51,991 nucleotides of DNA from Lachnospiraceae bacterium (GTDB lineage Bacteria; Bacillota; Clostridia; Lachnospirales; Lachnospiraceae), in contig CAAEMZ010000001.1 in assembly GCA_900757195.1 (NCBI GenBank), forward strand, positions 1 through 51,991, written 5' to 3'. Of this stretch, positions 23,459 through 32,754 are shown piece after piece. Under the pieces are notes generated by a model that ran no database searches, had not been told where the DNA came from, and saw nothing but the letters and a program-made list of their open reading frames with translations. Position 1 is the stretch's first letter; each line of letters opens with the position of its first letter. A program made the position numbers and the translations under genes.

Positions 23459-25144
23459 TTACATCTGTTCCGGACACTGAATACCTAAAAGGCTTAAAGC
23501 ATCTTTCAAAATAGATTTTGTAATGATAACAACATTTGCACGGGTATATTTAATATTTTCATCTTCGACATTGATCTGACAGTCATGATAGAATTTATTA
23601 AATGCCTGGGCCAGTGCAACAGCATATCTTGAAATCATAAATGGTTCCATCTTCTCAGCGGCATCTTTAACAACCTGAGGATATCTTGCAATTTCTTTAA
23701 GCAGTGCCATAGAAACCTCATCGGACAGCACCGAATAATCATAAGTGGAAGGCACTTCGCCAATCTTGCGAATGACACTTGCTGCTCTCGCATAAGTATA
23801 CTGAACATAAGGTCCTGTTTCTCCATCAAAGTTAAGCAGTTTTTCCCAATCGAAAATAACATCCTTAATTCTCTGATTATATAAATCGTTAAACAAAATG
23901 GCTCCGATACCTACCTGTTTTGCAACTTCTTCTTTATCCGGAATATTTGGATTCTTTTCTTCGATAATACTCCGTGTTTTCTGAATGGCTTCTTTCAGGA
24001 TATCTTCGGCAAAAATAACATTACCTTTACGGGAAGATAATTTTCCGCCCTTCAGACTTACAAGGCCATAAGGAACATGAACTAAATTTTCAGACCAGTC
24101 ATAGCCCATAAGGCTGATAACCTTAAACCACTGAGCAAAATGCAGTTTTTGTTCAAGTCCGGTAACATAAATACATTTTGAAAAATCATAGGTCTTTTTC
24201 CGATACATTGCGGCGGCAATATCCCTCGTCGCATATAAAGAACTTCCGTCTTTTTTTGTAATCAGGCATGGCGGCATGTTGTATTCTTCCAGTTCAACAA
24301 TCTGAGCCCCATCGCTGACCTTAATCAGGCCTTTCTGTTTCAGTTCCTCAATAACCGGCTGCATTTTATCATTATAAAAGCTTTCTCCGGCAAAGGAATC
24401 AAATTCCATTCCCAGAAGTTCATAAACACGCATAAATTCCTTTAAACTGATTTCACGGAACCATTTCCAGATAGCGAGGGCTTCTTCGTCACCATGTTCC
24501 ATCTTTGTGAACCATGCTCTGGCTTCATCGTTCAGGGCATCATCTTTCTCCGCTTCATCGTGGAATTTCACGTAAATCCGCATCAATTCCTCAATTCCCT
24601 GTTCTTCAACAGCTTCCTTGCTGCCCCATTTTTTATAAGCAACGATCAATTTACCGAACTGAGTTCCCCAATCGCCCAAATGATTGATTCTCTCCACATG
24701 ATAGCCCAGTTTTGTATATATTTTATTCAGAGAATTACCGATAATCGTTGTACGAAGATGACCGACATGGAAGTTTTTTGCAACGTTTGGCGATGAATAG
24801 TCAATACAGATTGTCTTTCCATGCCCCTGATCGGAACCACCATAATTTTTATCTGAAAGATAATTTTCCACAATCTGTTTTGCAAAAGTGGATTTATCCA
24901 CAAAAAAGTTCAGATATCCACCCATGACTTCAACTTTACTCAGAAATTCCGGACATTCCATCTTTTCTTTTAAGTCCGTAGCAATCAGCGGCGGCGCCTT
25001 ACGAAATACTTTTGCCAGTTTAAAGCATGGAAAAGCAAAATCTCCCATATCCGATTTCGGAGGAATCTCCAAAAGACTGTTTATTTCTTCTTTATCCATA
25101 CTGTCAATCTGACCGGATAATAATTCAACAATTTTATTTCTCAT
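23459..25144 (-). CDS. argS: Arginyl-tRNA synthetase
   Basis: 561 residues, class I. The N-terminal additive domain is followed by the HIGH motif as HVGH in SPNVAKNFHVGHLRTT and by GDWGTQFGKLI. The KMSKS counterpart is KLSSRKGN. The C-terminal anticodon-binding helices end with a conserved LGIQCPEQM. It attaches arginine to tRNA-Arg. AAGGAG lies 8 bases before the ATG. The 264-bp upstream gap (25145-25408) has no T-box; it holds divergent promoters and is very AT-rich. It is unusual for argS to lie inside the origin partition cluster. Confidence 0.97.
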   Translation of the reverse strand: MRNKIVELLSGQIDSMDKEEINSLLEIPPKSDMGDFAFPCFKLAKVFRKAPPLIATDLKEKMECPEFLSKVEVMGGYLNFFVDKSTFAKQIVENYLSDKNYGGSDQGHGKTICIDYSSPNVAKNFHVGHLRTTIIGNSLNKIYTKLGYHVERINHLGDWGTQFGKLIVAYKKWGSKEAVEEQGIEELMRIYVKFHDEAEKDDALNDEARAWFTKMEHGDEEALAIWKWFREISLKEFMRVYELLGMEFDSFAGESFYNDKMQPVIEELKQKGLIKVSDGAQIVELEEYNMPPCLITKKDGSSLYATRDIAAAMYRKKTYDFSKCIYVTGLEQKLHFAQWFKVISLMGYDWSENLVHVPYGLVSLKGGKLSSRKGNVIFAEDILKEAIQKTRSIIEEKNPNIPDKEEVAKQVGIGAILFNDLYNQRIKDVIFDWEKLLNFDGETGPYVQYTYARAASVIRKIGEVPSTYDYSVLSDEVSMALLKEIARYPQVVKDAAEKMEPFMISRYAVALAQAFNKFYHDCQINVEDENIKYTRANVVIITKSILKDALSLLGIQCPEQM

Positions 25145-25330
25145 TTATAAAATTCTCCTTTTGTTATATATAATTAACTTTTCTGTTTTTACAAAAACTA
25201 TATATATTTTCAATTATTTGTTGTATATATGTAACTTTAGTTTTTTTTCATCTGCTTAATATCTTAAATCGTATAAAGACAGATATGGATATTGTACAAC
25301 ATATTTTAAAAAATATCCATAAAAAAATGT

Positions 25331-25359
25331 TTGTATCTGCAGAATAATTATCATATAAT
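25331..25359 (+). promoter_or_regulatory. Candidate promoter of the alpha/beta hydrolase gene
   Basis: TTGTAT, 17 bases, TATAAT, about 50 bases before the ATG at 25409. Spacing and -10 are consensus. Confidence 0.6.
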
Positions 25360-25408
25360 ATAGTATAACAGAACCTACTATCAAAAGCGAATCAAAGGAG
25401 CTATCCAT

Positions 25409-26359
25409 ATGAAAAAGTATAAAAAACTGGTCAATGCAGGAATTTTATCTTCCGCCATACTTTTCACAACATGGGGATTAAATAAACTTATTTTTTTAAG
25501 CGCAGGCATGAAGGAGATGCTGTTTTGTGAAAATCATTATCAGTATTCCTGGCGCTTTGGAAATATCTTTTATACCAAAAAGGGCAGCGGTTCCCCGGTC
25601 TTACTTATCCATGAATTAAAAAGCACAGGCTCTGCCGCTGAATGGAATTCTGTCATAAACGATTTAGCTAAAGATCACACGGTCTATGCGCTCGATTTGA
25701 TTGGCTGCGGACGCTCTGAAAAGCCGAAAATGACCTATACAAACTATATTTATGTCCAGTTAATCAATGATTTCGTAAAAGACGTCATTGGCACGAAAAC
25801 AGACCTTGTGACGAGCGGTTCTTCTTCCAGCATCGCCATTATGAGCTGCTACAGTGAACCCGGACTTTACCATCGTTTAATGCTTGTTAATCCGCCTTCA
25901 ATGAAGGTTATGTCCAAATATCCGAAGGCCAACCATAAAACCCTGAAATATCTGATGGAAGTACCGCTGATCGGCACAACCCTTTATAACCTCATTCATT
26001 CAAGAGCGATGCTTCTCAATAATTATAAGAAGTCATTGATGTATCCGAATCGCTGTATGAACAAGACGATTGATACCATATACGAAGCCAGTCATCTCGC
26101 AGGACCTGCTTCCAGATATTTCTATGCCAGTGAACGCAGCCACTTTACGAATATCAATATGCTCCATGCATTAAAGAAGCTGAATCACTCCATATGCATT
26201 ATTGGCGGTGAGGCAGAAAAGGATATTGAAGATATTATGGATGCTTACGTTTTTTATAATCCTTCAATTGAAACAGAAAAGATTTCCGGCTGTAAACACT
26301 ATCCACATATTGAACAGAAAGAAAGCTTTTTATCCCTCTGTTCCGTTTATTTATCTTAA
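25409..26359 (+). CDS. Alpha/beta hydrolase, membrane-anchored
   Basis: 316 residues. The N-terminal helix (LVNAGILSSAILFTTWGLNKLIF) would tether or export it. The hydrolase core begins at GNIFYTKKGSGSPVLLIHEL. Asp in YALDLIGCGRSEKP follows, then the nucleophile elbow as TSGSSSSIAIM (consensus GxSxS/G), and a candidate catalytic His in CKHYPHIEQ near the end. Family members cleave esters, lactones or amides; the substrate is unknown. It is the only plus-strand gene between oriC-left and serS, has its own promoter and terminator, and separates rsmG from parA, which are adjacent in many Firmicutes. AAAGGAG precedes the ATG. Confidence 0.82.
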   Translation: MKKYKKLVNAGILSSAILFTTWGLNKLIFLSAGMKEMLFCENHYQYSWRFGNIFYTKKGSGSPVLLIHELKSTGSAAEWNSVINDLAKDHTVYALDLIGCGRSEKPKMTYTNYIYVQLINDFVKDVIGTKTDLVTSGSSSSIAIMSCYSEPGLYHRLMLVNPPSMKVMSKYPKANHKTLKYLMEVPLIGTTLYNLIHSRAMLLNNYKKSLMYPNRCMNKTIDTIYEASHLAGPASRYFYASERSHFTNINMLHALKKLNHSICIIGGEAEKDIEDIMDAYVFYNPSIETEKISGCKHYPHIEQKESFLSLCSVYLS

Positions 26360-26362
26360 AAG

Positions 26363-26413
26363 AACAGGACATAAGAAACACTTGTATCATTTGTTTCTTA
26401 TGTCCTGTTTTTT
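26363..26413. terminator. Strong intrinsic terminator between convergent genes
   Basis: An 18-bp perfect stem (AACAGGACATAAGAAACA and its complement) around an 11-base loop, then T residues on the plus strand. The minus strand ends TTCTTTT, so it may also stop rsmG transcription. Confidence 0.88.
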
Positions 26414-26454
26414 CATTCTATATATGTTTCATTTGTATCACATATATTTTTTAT

Positions 26455-27183
26455 TTATAACGGTTCTCTGGAAGGTTTTCCTGCTTTCCTTGGATAGGCC
26501 TTTTTTGTTGCCTTCACTTTTTCGATAATAACAAGGGATCTTTCCATATCTGTATCCGGCAGACTGTAATTTAAACACTTCACAATCTGTGTTCCAAGTA
26601 AATCCACGGCTCTCCGGGCATTTTCCATTTCCTCCCGGACTTTTCCTGATTTATAGGGGATAAACTGACCCCCGATGCGGATAAAAGGCACACAATATTC
26701 CGCCAATGTGGATAAGTTTGCCACCGCCCTGGAAACACACAGATCAAACTGTTCTCTGTATTGCGGATTTCTTCCAAAATCTTCCGCTCTGCCGTGGATC
26801 GTCCGGATTTTATCCAGTTTTAAAGTTTCAATCGCCTGATTCAGAAAATGAATCCGTTTATTTAAAGAGTCCAGCAGAACGATCTCAAGCTCGGGAAAAG
26901 CGATCTTCAGCGGAATTCCCGGAAATCCTGCGCCGGTTCCCACATCAATGATTTTCTTTGGCTGTGTGAGATCCACAGCTTTAATTAACGAAAGGCTGTC
27001 CACAAAATGTTTTTCAATCACTTCGTCAAACTCGGTGATTGCCGTAAGGTTCATGACTTTATTTGTTTCAACAAGCATTTCATAATAAACCATGAACTGG
27101 TGAATCTGTTCATCCGACAGTTGAATATCTAACTGAGACAACGCTTTTTCGAATTTTTCTGTATTTCTTTCCAATTTATCCAC
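26455..27183 (-). CDS. rsmG: 16S rRNA (guanine527-N7)-methyltransferase RsmG (GidB)
   Basis: 242 residues from the GTG at 27183, which follows AAAGGGACAG and avoids overlap with mnmG; the open frame reaches back to 27216 inside mnmG. The SAM-binding core is KIIDVGTGAGFPGIPLKIAF with VLLDSLNKRIHFL. Also conserved are NLTAI and RAVANLSTLAEYCVPF. It methylates G527 of 16S rRNA; loss gives low-level streptomycin resistance in other bacteria. It is the last gene of the mnmE-mnmG-rsmG group, 10 bp after mnmG, and ends with a basic tail KAYPRKAGKPSREPL as in other RsmG. Confidence 0.95.
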   Translation of the reverse strand: MDKLERNTEKFEKALSQLDIQLSDEQIHQFMVYYEMLVETNKVMNLTAITEFDEVIEKHFVDSLSLIKAVDLTQPKKIIDVGTGAGFPGIPLKIAFPELEIVLLDSLNKRIHFLNQAIETLKLDKIRTIHGRAEDFGRNPQYREQFDLCVSRAVANLSTLAEYCVPFIRIGGQFIPYKSGKVREEMENARRAVDLLGTQIVKCLNYSLPDTDMERSLVIIEKVKATKKAYPRKAGKPSREPL

Positions 27184-27193
27184 ACCTGTCCCT

Positions 27194-29101
27194 TTATTTC
27201 TGATCCTTGTCCACATTTTTATGCTGACGGTTGAATTGTTCCATATAAATCAGCAATACGGAGATATCTGCCGGGGTTACCCCGGAAATACGGGAAGCCT
27301 GACCCACGGAATGTGGATGGACGGCCGATAATTTCTGCCGCGCTTCAATTCTTAAACCGCTGATATCTTCATAATCCAGTGTTTCAGGAATGAGCTTCAC
27401 TTCCATTTTTTTAAACTGTTCCACCTGTCGCATCTGCCGGCTGATATAACCTTCATATTTAACATTAATGTTCACCTGCTCGATCACGCCCGCCGGCAGT
27501 TTTTCCCGGTCTTTATCCAGCGGCGCTACGAATTCATAGGATAATTCCGGACGCCGGATGAGTTCTGCCAGCGAAACGGCTGTTTTCAGCGGCGTACTCT
27601 GATGCGCTTCAAGAAATTCCTGAACTTCCTTTGAGCCGCCGATCATCACGTGGCTTACCCGTTCAATCTCTTTTTCAATCTGAGCTTTTTTTTCTAAAAG
27701 CGCCGCATAGCGTTCATCGGAAATCAGACCGACGCTGTGGCCGATCGGTGTCAGACGCAGATCGGCATTATCCTGGCGCAGCAATAAACGGTATTCCGCT
27801 CTGGATGTCATCATCCGATAAGGTTCATGGGTTTCTTTCGTCACAAGATCATCGATCAATACACCGATATATGCTTCCGAACGCTTTAAAACAACCGGTT
27901 CTCTGCCAAGAATTTTCATCGAGGCATTAATTCCCGCAATCAGTCCCTGGGCTGCCGCTTCTTCATATCCGGAGCTTCCGTTAAACTGGCCGCCGGAGAA
28001 TAAGCCTTCAATTTTTTTAAATTCCAGCGTTGATTTGAGCTGCGTAGCCGGAATACAATCATATTCGATCGCATACGCATTTCGCACAATGCGGGCATTT
28101 TCAAGGCCCGGTACAGAACGGTACATCTGATACTGAACATCCTCAGGAAGGGAACTGGACATACCTCCGATATACATTTCATTGGTATAATTTCCTTCCG
28201 GTTCAATAAATACCTGGTGCCGGTTTTTATCCGCAAATTTAACGACCTTATCTTCAATCGAAGGACAGTAACGCGGTCCGACACCTTCGATGACACCGGC
28301 ATAAATCGGCGAACGATCCAGATTGGAACGAATAATCTCATGGGTCTTTTCATTCGTATAGGTCAGCCAGCAGGATACCTGTTCCTTCTGAATCTCCTCC
28401 GGATTGGTGGTAAAAGAAAACGGTACAACCGTTTCATCCCCAAACTGTTCTTCCATTTTTGAAAAATCAATGCTCCGCTTATCAATTCTTGCCGGCGTAC
28501 CTGTTTTAAATCGCACCAGTTCCACACCGAGATTTTTAAGGCTTTCAGAAAGCCCTGTTGCAGCCTGAAGGCCGTTCGGTCCGGTATAAGTAATCGATTC
28601 TCCGCAAAGGCACCGCGCCTTTAAATAAACGCCAGTTGCAAGGATTGCCGCCTGACACGGGTAAATGCCGCCGGTATGGGTGACAACGCCGGTCACACGA
28701 CCGTCTTCGGCCAGAATATCCGTGATTTCTGCCTGCTTAACGGTCAGATTTTCCTGATTTTCAAGAATATGACGCATAAGCTGTGTATAATCCTGTTTAT
28801 CCGCCTGAGCTCTCAGAGAATGTACCGCCGGGCCTTTGGATTTATTCAGCATCTTTGACTGAATAAAGGTCTGGTCGATCGTTCTTCCCATCTGACCGCC
28901 GAGAGCGTCGATTTCACGGACAAGGTGGCCCTTTGAACTGCCGCCGATATTCGGATTACACGGCATCAGGGCAATACTTTCAACACTGACTGTAAAAACA
29001 ATGGTCTTTAAACCGAGACGCGCACAGGCCAGAGCAGCTTCACAGCCTGCATGTCCCGCTCCAATGACCGCCACATCATAATTTTCATAAGTATATGACA
29101 T
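27194..29101 (-). CDS. mnmG: tRNA uridine-5-carboxymethylaminomethyl modification enzyme MnmG (GidA)
   Basis: 635 residues. The FAD-binding N-terminus is VIGAGHAGCEAALACARLG. Conserved blocks include MPCNPNIGGSSKGHLVREID, AVHSLRAQADK with the KxxYxxxM type pattern, GPRYCPSIEDK, and C-terminal KYEGYISRQ. With MnmE it builds the cmnm5 group on U34 of tRNAs reading two-codon sets, using FAD, 5,10-methylenetetrahydrofolate and glycine. It starts 11 bp after mnmE with AGGAGG before the ATG. The length is normal. Confidence 0.97.
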   Translation of the reverse strand: MSYTYENYDVAVIGAGHAGCEAALACARLGLKTIVFTVSVESIALMPCNPNIGGSSKGHLVREIDALGGQMGRTIDQTFIQSKMLNKSKGPAVHSLRAQADKQDYTQLMRHILENQENLTVKQAEITDILAEDGRVTGVVTHTGGIYPCQAAILATGVYLKARCLCGESITYTGPNGLQAATGLSESLKNLGVELVRFKTGTPARIDKRSIDFSKMEEQFGDETVVPFSFTTNPEEIQKEQVSCWLTYTNEKTHEIIRSNLDRSPIYAGVIEGVGPRYCPSIEDKVVKFADKNRHQVFIEPEGNYTNEMYIGGMSSSLPEDVQYQMYRSVPGLENARIVRNAYAIEYDCIPATQLKSTLEFKKIEGLFSGGQFNGSSGYEEAAAQGLIAGINASMKILGREPVVLKRSEAYIGVLIDDLVTKETHEPYRMMTSRAEYRLLLRQDNADLRLTPIGHSVGLISDERYAALLEKKAQIEKEIERVSHVMIGGSKEVQEFLEAHQSTPLKTAVSLAELIRRPELSYEFVAPLDKDREKLPAGVIEQVNINVKYEGYISRQMRQVEQFKKMEVKLIPETLDYEDISGLRIEARQKLSAVHPHSVGQASRISGVTPADISVLLIYMEQFNRQHKNVDKDQK

Positions 29102-29112
29102 AAAATAGCCTC

Positions 29113-30489
29113 CTATTTACCCATACAAAAATCGCTGAAGATGGTATTTACCAGATCCTCTCCGACGGATTCCCCGATGATCGTTCCAAGAGATTCATAG
29201 GCGTTCATCAGATCAATCGAAAAGAAATCCTCCGGCATTCCGTCTTTAATGCTCTGAATGACCATTTTAAGACTCTCTACAGCTTCCGAAACCGCCGTTT
29301 TATGCCGGATATTTGTAATATAAATCTGATCGTTAAAATCAAGCTTTCCCTGAAAAAACATCGTTTCAATCCATTGATAAAAGTCATCCATTCCCTGACG
29401 GTCTTTTACCGAAACTTCAACAATCGGATGTTTCGTCTTTTCTTCAAGCGCCGACCGGGTTGTTTCCAGATTCAGGTCCACTTTGTTTAACAGTATAATC
29501 GTTTTCCGGTTCTGAATCAATTCCAGAATTTCAAAATCATTTTCATCCAGAGGCGTTGAACCATCCACCACATAAATAATCAGGTCGCTTTCCTCCGCAT
29601 AATTTTTCGCTTTTTCAACACCGATTTTTTCCACCGTATCATTCGTATCCCGAATTCCAGCCGTATCGATCACATTTAATAAGATTCCCCGGACCTGAAC
29701 GGTTTCCTCCAGAATATCTCTTGTCGTTCCGGCAATATCCGTAACAATGGCCCTCTCTTCTCCGGACAGATAGTTTAAGAGTGAAGACTTTCCCGCATTG
29801 GGCTTTCCGAGAATCACCGTCTTAATTCCCTCTTTTAACAGACGTCCGTCATTATAGGAATTTTGCAGCCGGTCCAGCTTTGCAATATTTTCATTGACCT
29901 GCTTTTCCAGCGTCTCTCCATAGTGGTCCATATCCATATGCTCCGGATCATCCAGAGCCGCTTCAATAAACGCAATGCTTCCGATAATATCCTTTCGGAT
30001 TTCTTTAATCTCATTCAGAAGATTTCCCCGAAGCTGATGCATCGAACTGTTTAAAGCATACTCATTTCTGGAATTAATAATATCAATGACGGCTTCTGCC
30101 TGAGACAGATCGATACGTCCGTTTAAAAATGCCCGCTTCGTAAATTCTCCGGGCTCTGCCGGACGGGCGCCGTATTTGATCGCGGTTTCCAGAATCTTCT
30201 TCATCACAACGACACCGCCGTGACAGTCGATTTCCACCACATCTTCTCTGGTATAACTGTTTGGAGCCTTCATAATCAGAAGCAATACCTCATCCACCAT
30301 ATGGCTGCCATCATATATATATCCGTAATGTATTGTATGACTTTTAACATTTTTCAAAGATTTATCGGCCTTCGGGCTTCGGTAGATCCGGTCTGCAATC
30401 TCGATGGCATCATCACCGCTCAAACGGACTTTTCCAATACCTGAGGCGGTCATTCCTGTGGAAATTGCAGCTATTGTATCCCTTATCAT
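29113..30489 (-). CDS. mnmE: tRNA modification GTPase MnmE (TrmE)
   Basis: 458 residues. The N-terminal tetrahydrofolate-binding domain (AAISTGMTASGIGKVRLSGD) is followed by helices and an inserted GTPase domain: G1 GKPNAGKSSL, G2 TRDI, G3 DTAGI, G4 NKVD. The C-terminus ends FCMGK, in which the Cys and Lys match the CxGK catalytic tail. It acts with MnmG on U34 of tRNA. AAAGGAG stands before the ATG. A hairpin separates it from jag, so it may have partly independent expression. Confidence 0.97.
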   Translation of the reverse strand: MIRDTIAAISTGMTASGIGKVRLSGDDAIEIADRIYRSPKADKSLKNVKSHTIHYGYIYDGSHMVDEVLLLIMKAPNSYTREDVVEIDCHGGVVVMKKILETAIKYGARPAEPGEFTKRAFLNGRIDLSQAEAVIDIINSRNEYALNSSMHQLRGNLLNEIKEIRKDIIGSIAFIEAALDDPEHMDMDHYGETLEKQVNENIAKLDRLQNSYNDGRLLKEGIKTVILGKPNAGKSSLLNYLSGEERAIVTDIAGTTRDILEETVQVRGILLNVIDTAGIRDTNDTVEKIGVEKAKNYAEESDLIIYVVDGSTPLDENDFEILELIQNRKTIILLNKVDLNLETTRSALEEKTKHPIVEVSVKDRQGMDDFYQWIETMFFQGKLDFNDQIYITNIRHKTAVSEAVESLKMVIQSIKDGMPEDFFSIDLMNAYESLGTIIGESVGEDLVNTIFSDFCMGK

Positions 30490-30510
30490 TTATTTGGCTC
30501 CTTTCCTAAA

Positions 30511-30545
30511 ATTGCCCCCGTCTTTAATCAAAAGAAGGGGGCAAT
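30511..30545 (-). terminator. Hairpin between jag and mnmE (weak terminator or attenuator)
   Basis: ATTGCCCCC and GGGGGCAAT enclose a loop that itself can pair TCTTT/AAAGA. On the minus strand only TTTT follows, so read-through into mnmE is likely. Confidence 0.65.
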
Positions 30546-30550
30546 CTGAA

Positions 30551-31234
30551 TTAATCATTTTTTTCTCTGTAATTTCTGTTATAATCTCTGCGATATTCTT
30601 TATTTTCCCACTTTTTCAATGTAATAACAACTTTGCGGTAAGGTTCATCACCTTCACTGTGGGTTTCCACGTAGCGGTCATTCTGAAGCGCCGAATGAAT
30701 GATCCGTCTTTCATAAGGATTCATCGGCTCAAGAGTTACCGGACGGCGTGTTCTCTTAACTTTATAGGATAAATTCTTTGCGAGATTTTCGAGGGTCTGC
30801 TTACGGCGTTCCCTGTAATCTTCTGTATCCACTTTAACCTTAATATAAGAATCACTTTCTTTGTTCACAACAAGGCTGATTAAATACTGAAGGGAATCCA
30901 GTGTCTGTCCTCTTTTTCCGATAAGAATACCCATTTCATCACCGGAGAAATCAATGTTCATAACCCGGCTGTCTTCATCATAATCAATGGTGGAAGTAAC
31001 CTCCAGATTCATCGCATTAAACAGCTTATTAAGAAATTCGTATGTATCATCTAAAAGACTGTTTTTCTTACGAACCTTAATGACTGCATCCTGTTTTCCG
31101 ATAAATCCTAAAAATCCGGTGCTTCCTTTTTCAATAACTTCATATTCAATACGGTCGCTGGTTGTTTCCAGTTTGATCAGCGCGTTTGTAATCGCATCTT
31201 CGACTGTTTTTCCTGTGATTTCAATAAAATCCAT
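30551..31234 (-). CDS. jag: RNA-binding protein Jag/KhpB
   Basis: 227 residues with the three-part Jag layout. The Jag-N domain is at 1-55 (MDFIEITGKTVEDAITNAL, STGFLGFIGKQDAVI). A KH domain has its GxxG loop as GKRG in GILIGKRGQTLDSLQYLI. An R3H domain is at the C-terminal end (MNPYERRIIHSALQ with RxxxH), followed by a basic tail. The family binds RNA and affects cell division and peptidoglycan synthesis in streptococci. It lies 28 bp after yidC; the pairing of these two genes is nearly universal in Firmicutes. GGGGGAGG precedes the ATG. Confidence 0.95.
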   Translation of the reverse strand: MDFIEITGKTVEDAITNALIKLETTSDRIEYEVIEKGSTGFLGFIGKQDAVIKVRKKNSLLDDTYEFLNKLFNAMNLEVTSTIDYDEDSRVMNIDFSGDEMGILIGKRGQTLDSLQYLISLVVNKESDSYIKVKVDTEDYRERRKQTLENLAKNLSYKVKRTRRPVTLEPMNPYERRIIHSALQNDRYVETHSEGDEPYRKVVITLKKWENKEYRRDYNRNYREKND

Positions 31235-31262
31235 AATTTATTCCTCCCCCGGAAATGATTGA

Positions 31263-32525
31263 TTAATCATCTTTTCTGCTTTTATCCAGCATATGGGCAA
31301 TGGATGAAATACTGTCGGAATTCACTGGCTGATCTTTATCTGCAGGGTTATAATTTTTCGGTTTGTAATCCTGTTTTGAACGATTCGCCCTTGCAATTTC
31401 ACTCATCGTCTTCGGCCGGTTGCCGTTATCCGCTTCGGCAGCTGCATCCATCATCTTCTCAATACGTGAAGGTTTTCCGACTTTCCGTTCTGCAACCTTT
31501 TCCTTCTGTTCCTCAGCCAGTTGTTCAATGTCTTTGTTATTAAAGAAACGATTGACAACGAGGATTCCAAGGGTACGGAATACAGAGTTGCATACCCAGT
31601 AAAGACCGACACCTGCAGGAAGTGTGAAACAGATCCATACAGAGAATAAAGGCATGATCGTGTTCATCATCTTCATCGACGATGCCATACTGTTATCCTG
31701 TCCCGGCGCCTGCTGAGGCTGTTTGCCGGATGTGATCTTAAAGCTGATATACTGGGTGACGCCGGCAAGAATCGGAATCAAAATACCAGGGAAAATACCT
31801 GCCATTCCCTGACTGAAATGAACCGGTGCATCCATAACGTTTAATCCGCCCGGAATTTCATTAATGTTAATGATGGTATCTTTAACACTGTTGATTCCCT
31901 GGACAACCTCCGGATTTGAAGCAAAGGCAGAGGCCAGTGCATCCCAGTTCGTTGTTTTCATGTTATTCAGTACATCAATAATTTTTTCAATCGTAAATTC
32001 AAATTTACCGACATTAATATGAAGATCCGCAATCAACTGATCCATAATCGCCGCGCCGTTTGCCGTATGACTGATCGGTTCGGCAATCGTCATAAACAGA
32101 TCGTGGATTGAATTTACATAAGATGGAATATTATAAATAATCCGATATAATGCTAACAAAATAGGGAAAGAAATTAACAGCGGCAGACAGCCGGAAGTCG
32201 GGCTCGCGCCATACTTTTTATAAACTTCCATCGTTTCCGCCTGCATCCGGCGCTGTGAAACAGCATCTGTTTTTCCCTTATACTTTTTGTTGATTTTCTG
32301 AATTTCAGGCGTTACAAGAGACGACACGCGGGTATATCTCTGCTGTTTAATCGTCAATGGTAACATTAAAAGGTTGGTGATTAATGTAAATAATATAATC
32401 GCCAAAGCAACATTTGGTATCCCCACTAAATCCAGAACTTCATAGATGAAGTTCATGATTAGACCTAATATCAAAGCAAAAGGCCCTAAGATACCCCCAA
32501 CTTTTGAAAGAACAATCATATCCAT
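31263..32525 (-). CDS. yidC: Membrane protein insertase YidC/OxaA
   Basis: 420 residues. The conserved core comprises LAIILFTLITNLLMLPLTIK, a basic coiled-coil cytoplasmic loop (PEIQKINKKYKGKTD), SPTSGCLPLLISFPILLALY, and the last helices around PLFSVWICFTLPAGVGLYW. Between the second and third core helices about 130 residues form a larger extracytoplasmic segment than in Bacillus SpoIIIJ. No lipobox is seen at the N-terminus, unlike Bacillus. The C-terminal 80 residues are cytoplasmic and charged, as in Clostridia. It inserts small proteins such as the F0 c subunit into the membrane. AAGGAGG precedes the ATG. Confidence 0.95.
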   Translation of the reverse strand: MDMIVLSKVGGILGPFALILGLIMNFIYEVLDLVGIPNVALAIILFTLITNLLMLPLTIKQQRYTRVSSLVTPEIQKINKKYKGKTDAVSQRRMQAETMEVYKKYGASPTSGCLPLLISFPILLALYRIIYNIPSYVNSIHDLFMTIAEPISHTANGAAIMDQLIADLHINVGKFEFTIEKIIDVLNNMKTTNWDALASAFASNPEVVQGINSVKDTIININEIPGGLNVMDAPVHFSQGMAGIFPGILIPILAGVTQYISFKITSGKQPQQAPGQDNSMASSMKMMNTIMPLFSVWICFTLPAGVGLYWVCNSVFRTLGILVVNRFFNNKDIEQLAEEQKEKVAERKVGKPSRIEKMMDAAAEADNGNRPKTMSEIARANRSKQDYKPKNYNPADKDQPVNSDSISSIAHMLDKSRKDD

Positions 32526-32544
32526 GTTCTATTTTCCTCCTTAC

Positions 32545-32754
32545 TCAGGGAACAGGGTCATATCCTCCCTTGTGGAAGGGATGACAACGCAGTATTCTTC
32601 TTATTGCCAGATAACTTCCCTTAACAGCCCCATACTTCTCAAGCGCTTCAAGCGCATACTGAGAGCAGGTCGGTATATAAATACAACACGGCTGTTTGTA
32701 TGGAGAAATGTACTTTCTGTAAAAACGAACACATCCAATTAACACTTTTTTCAT
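32545..32754 (-). CDS. yidD: Membrane protein insertion efficiency factor YidD
   Basis: 69 residues, the usual size. It shows RFYRKYISPYKQPCCIYIPT, then CSQYALEALEKYGAVKGSYL and RCHPFHKGGYDPVP, the complete YidD pattern. It binds the membrane periphery through an amphipathic N-terminal helix and assists YidC. The start overlaps the rnpA stop by 4 bp (ATGA), so translation is coupled, and yidC starts 19 bp downstream. Confidence 0.95.
   Translation of the reverse strand: MKKVLIGCVRFYRKYISPYKQPCCIYIPTCSQYALEALEKYGAVKGSYLAIRRILRCHPFHKGGYDPVP

Noticed and set aside
25145..25408. Possible T-box leader or small gene before argS
   Set aside because: The gap is AT-rich with divergent promoters only; neither a T-box core nor a coding start with ribosome binding site was seen.
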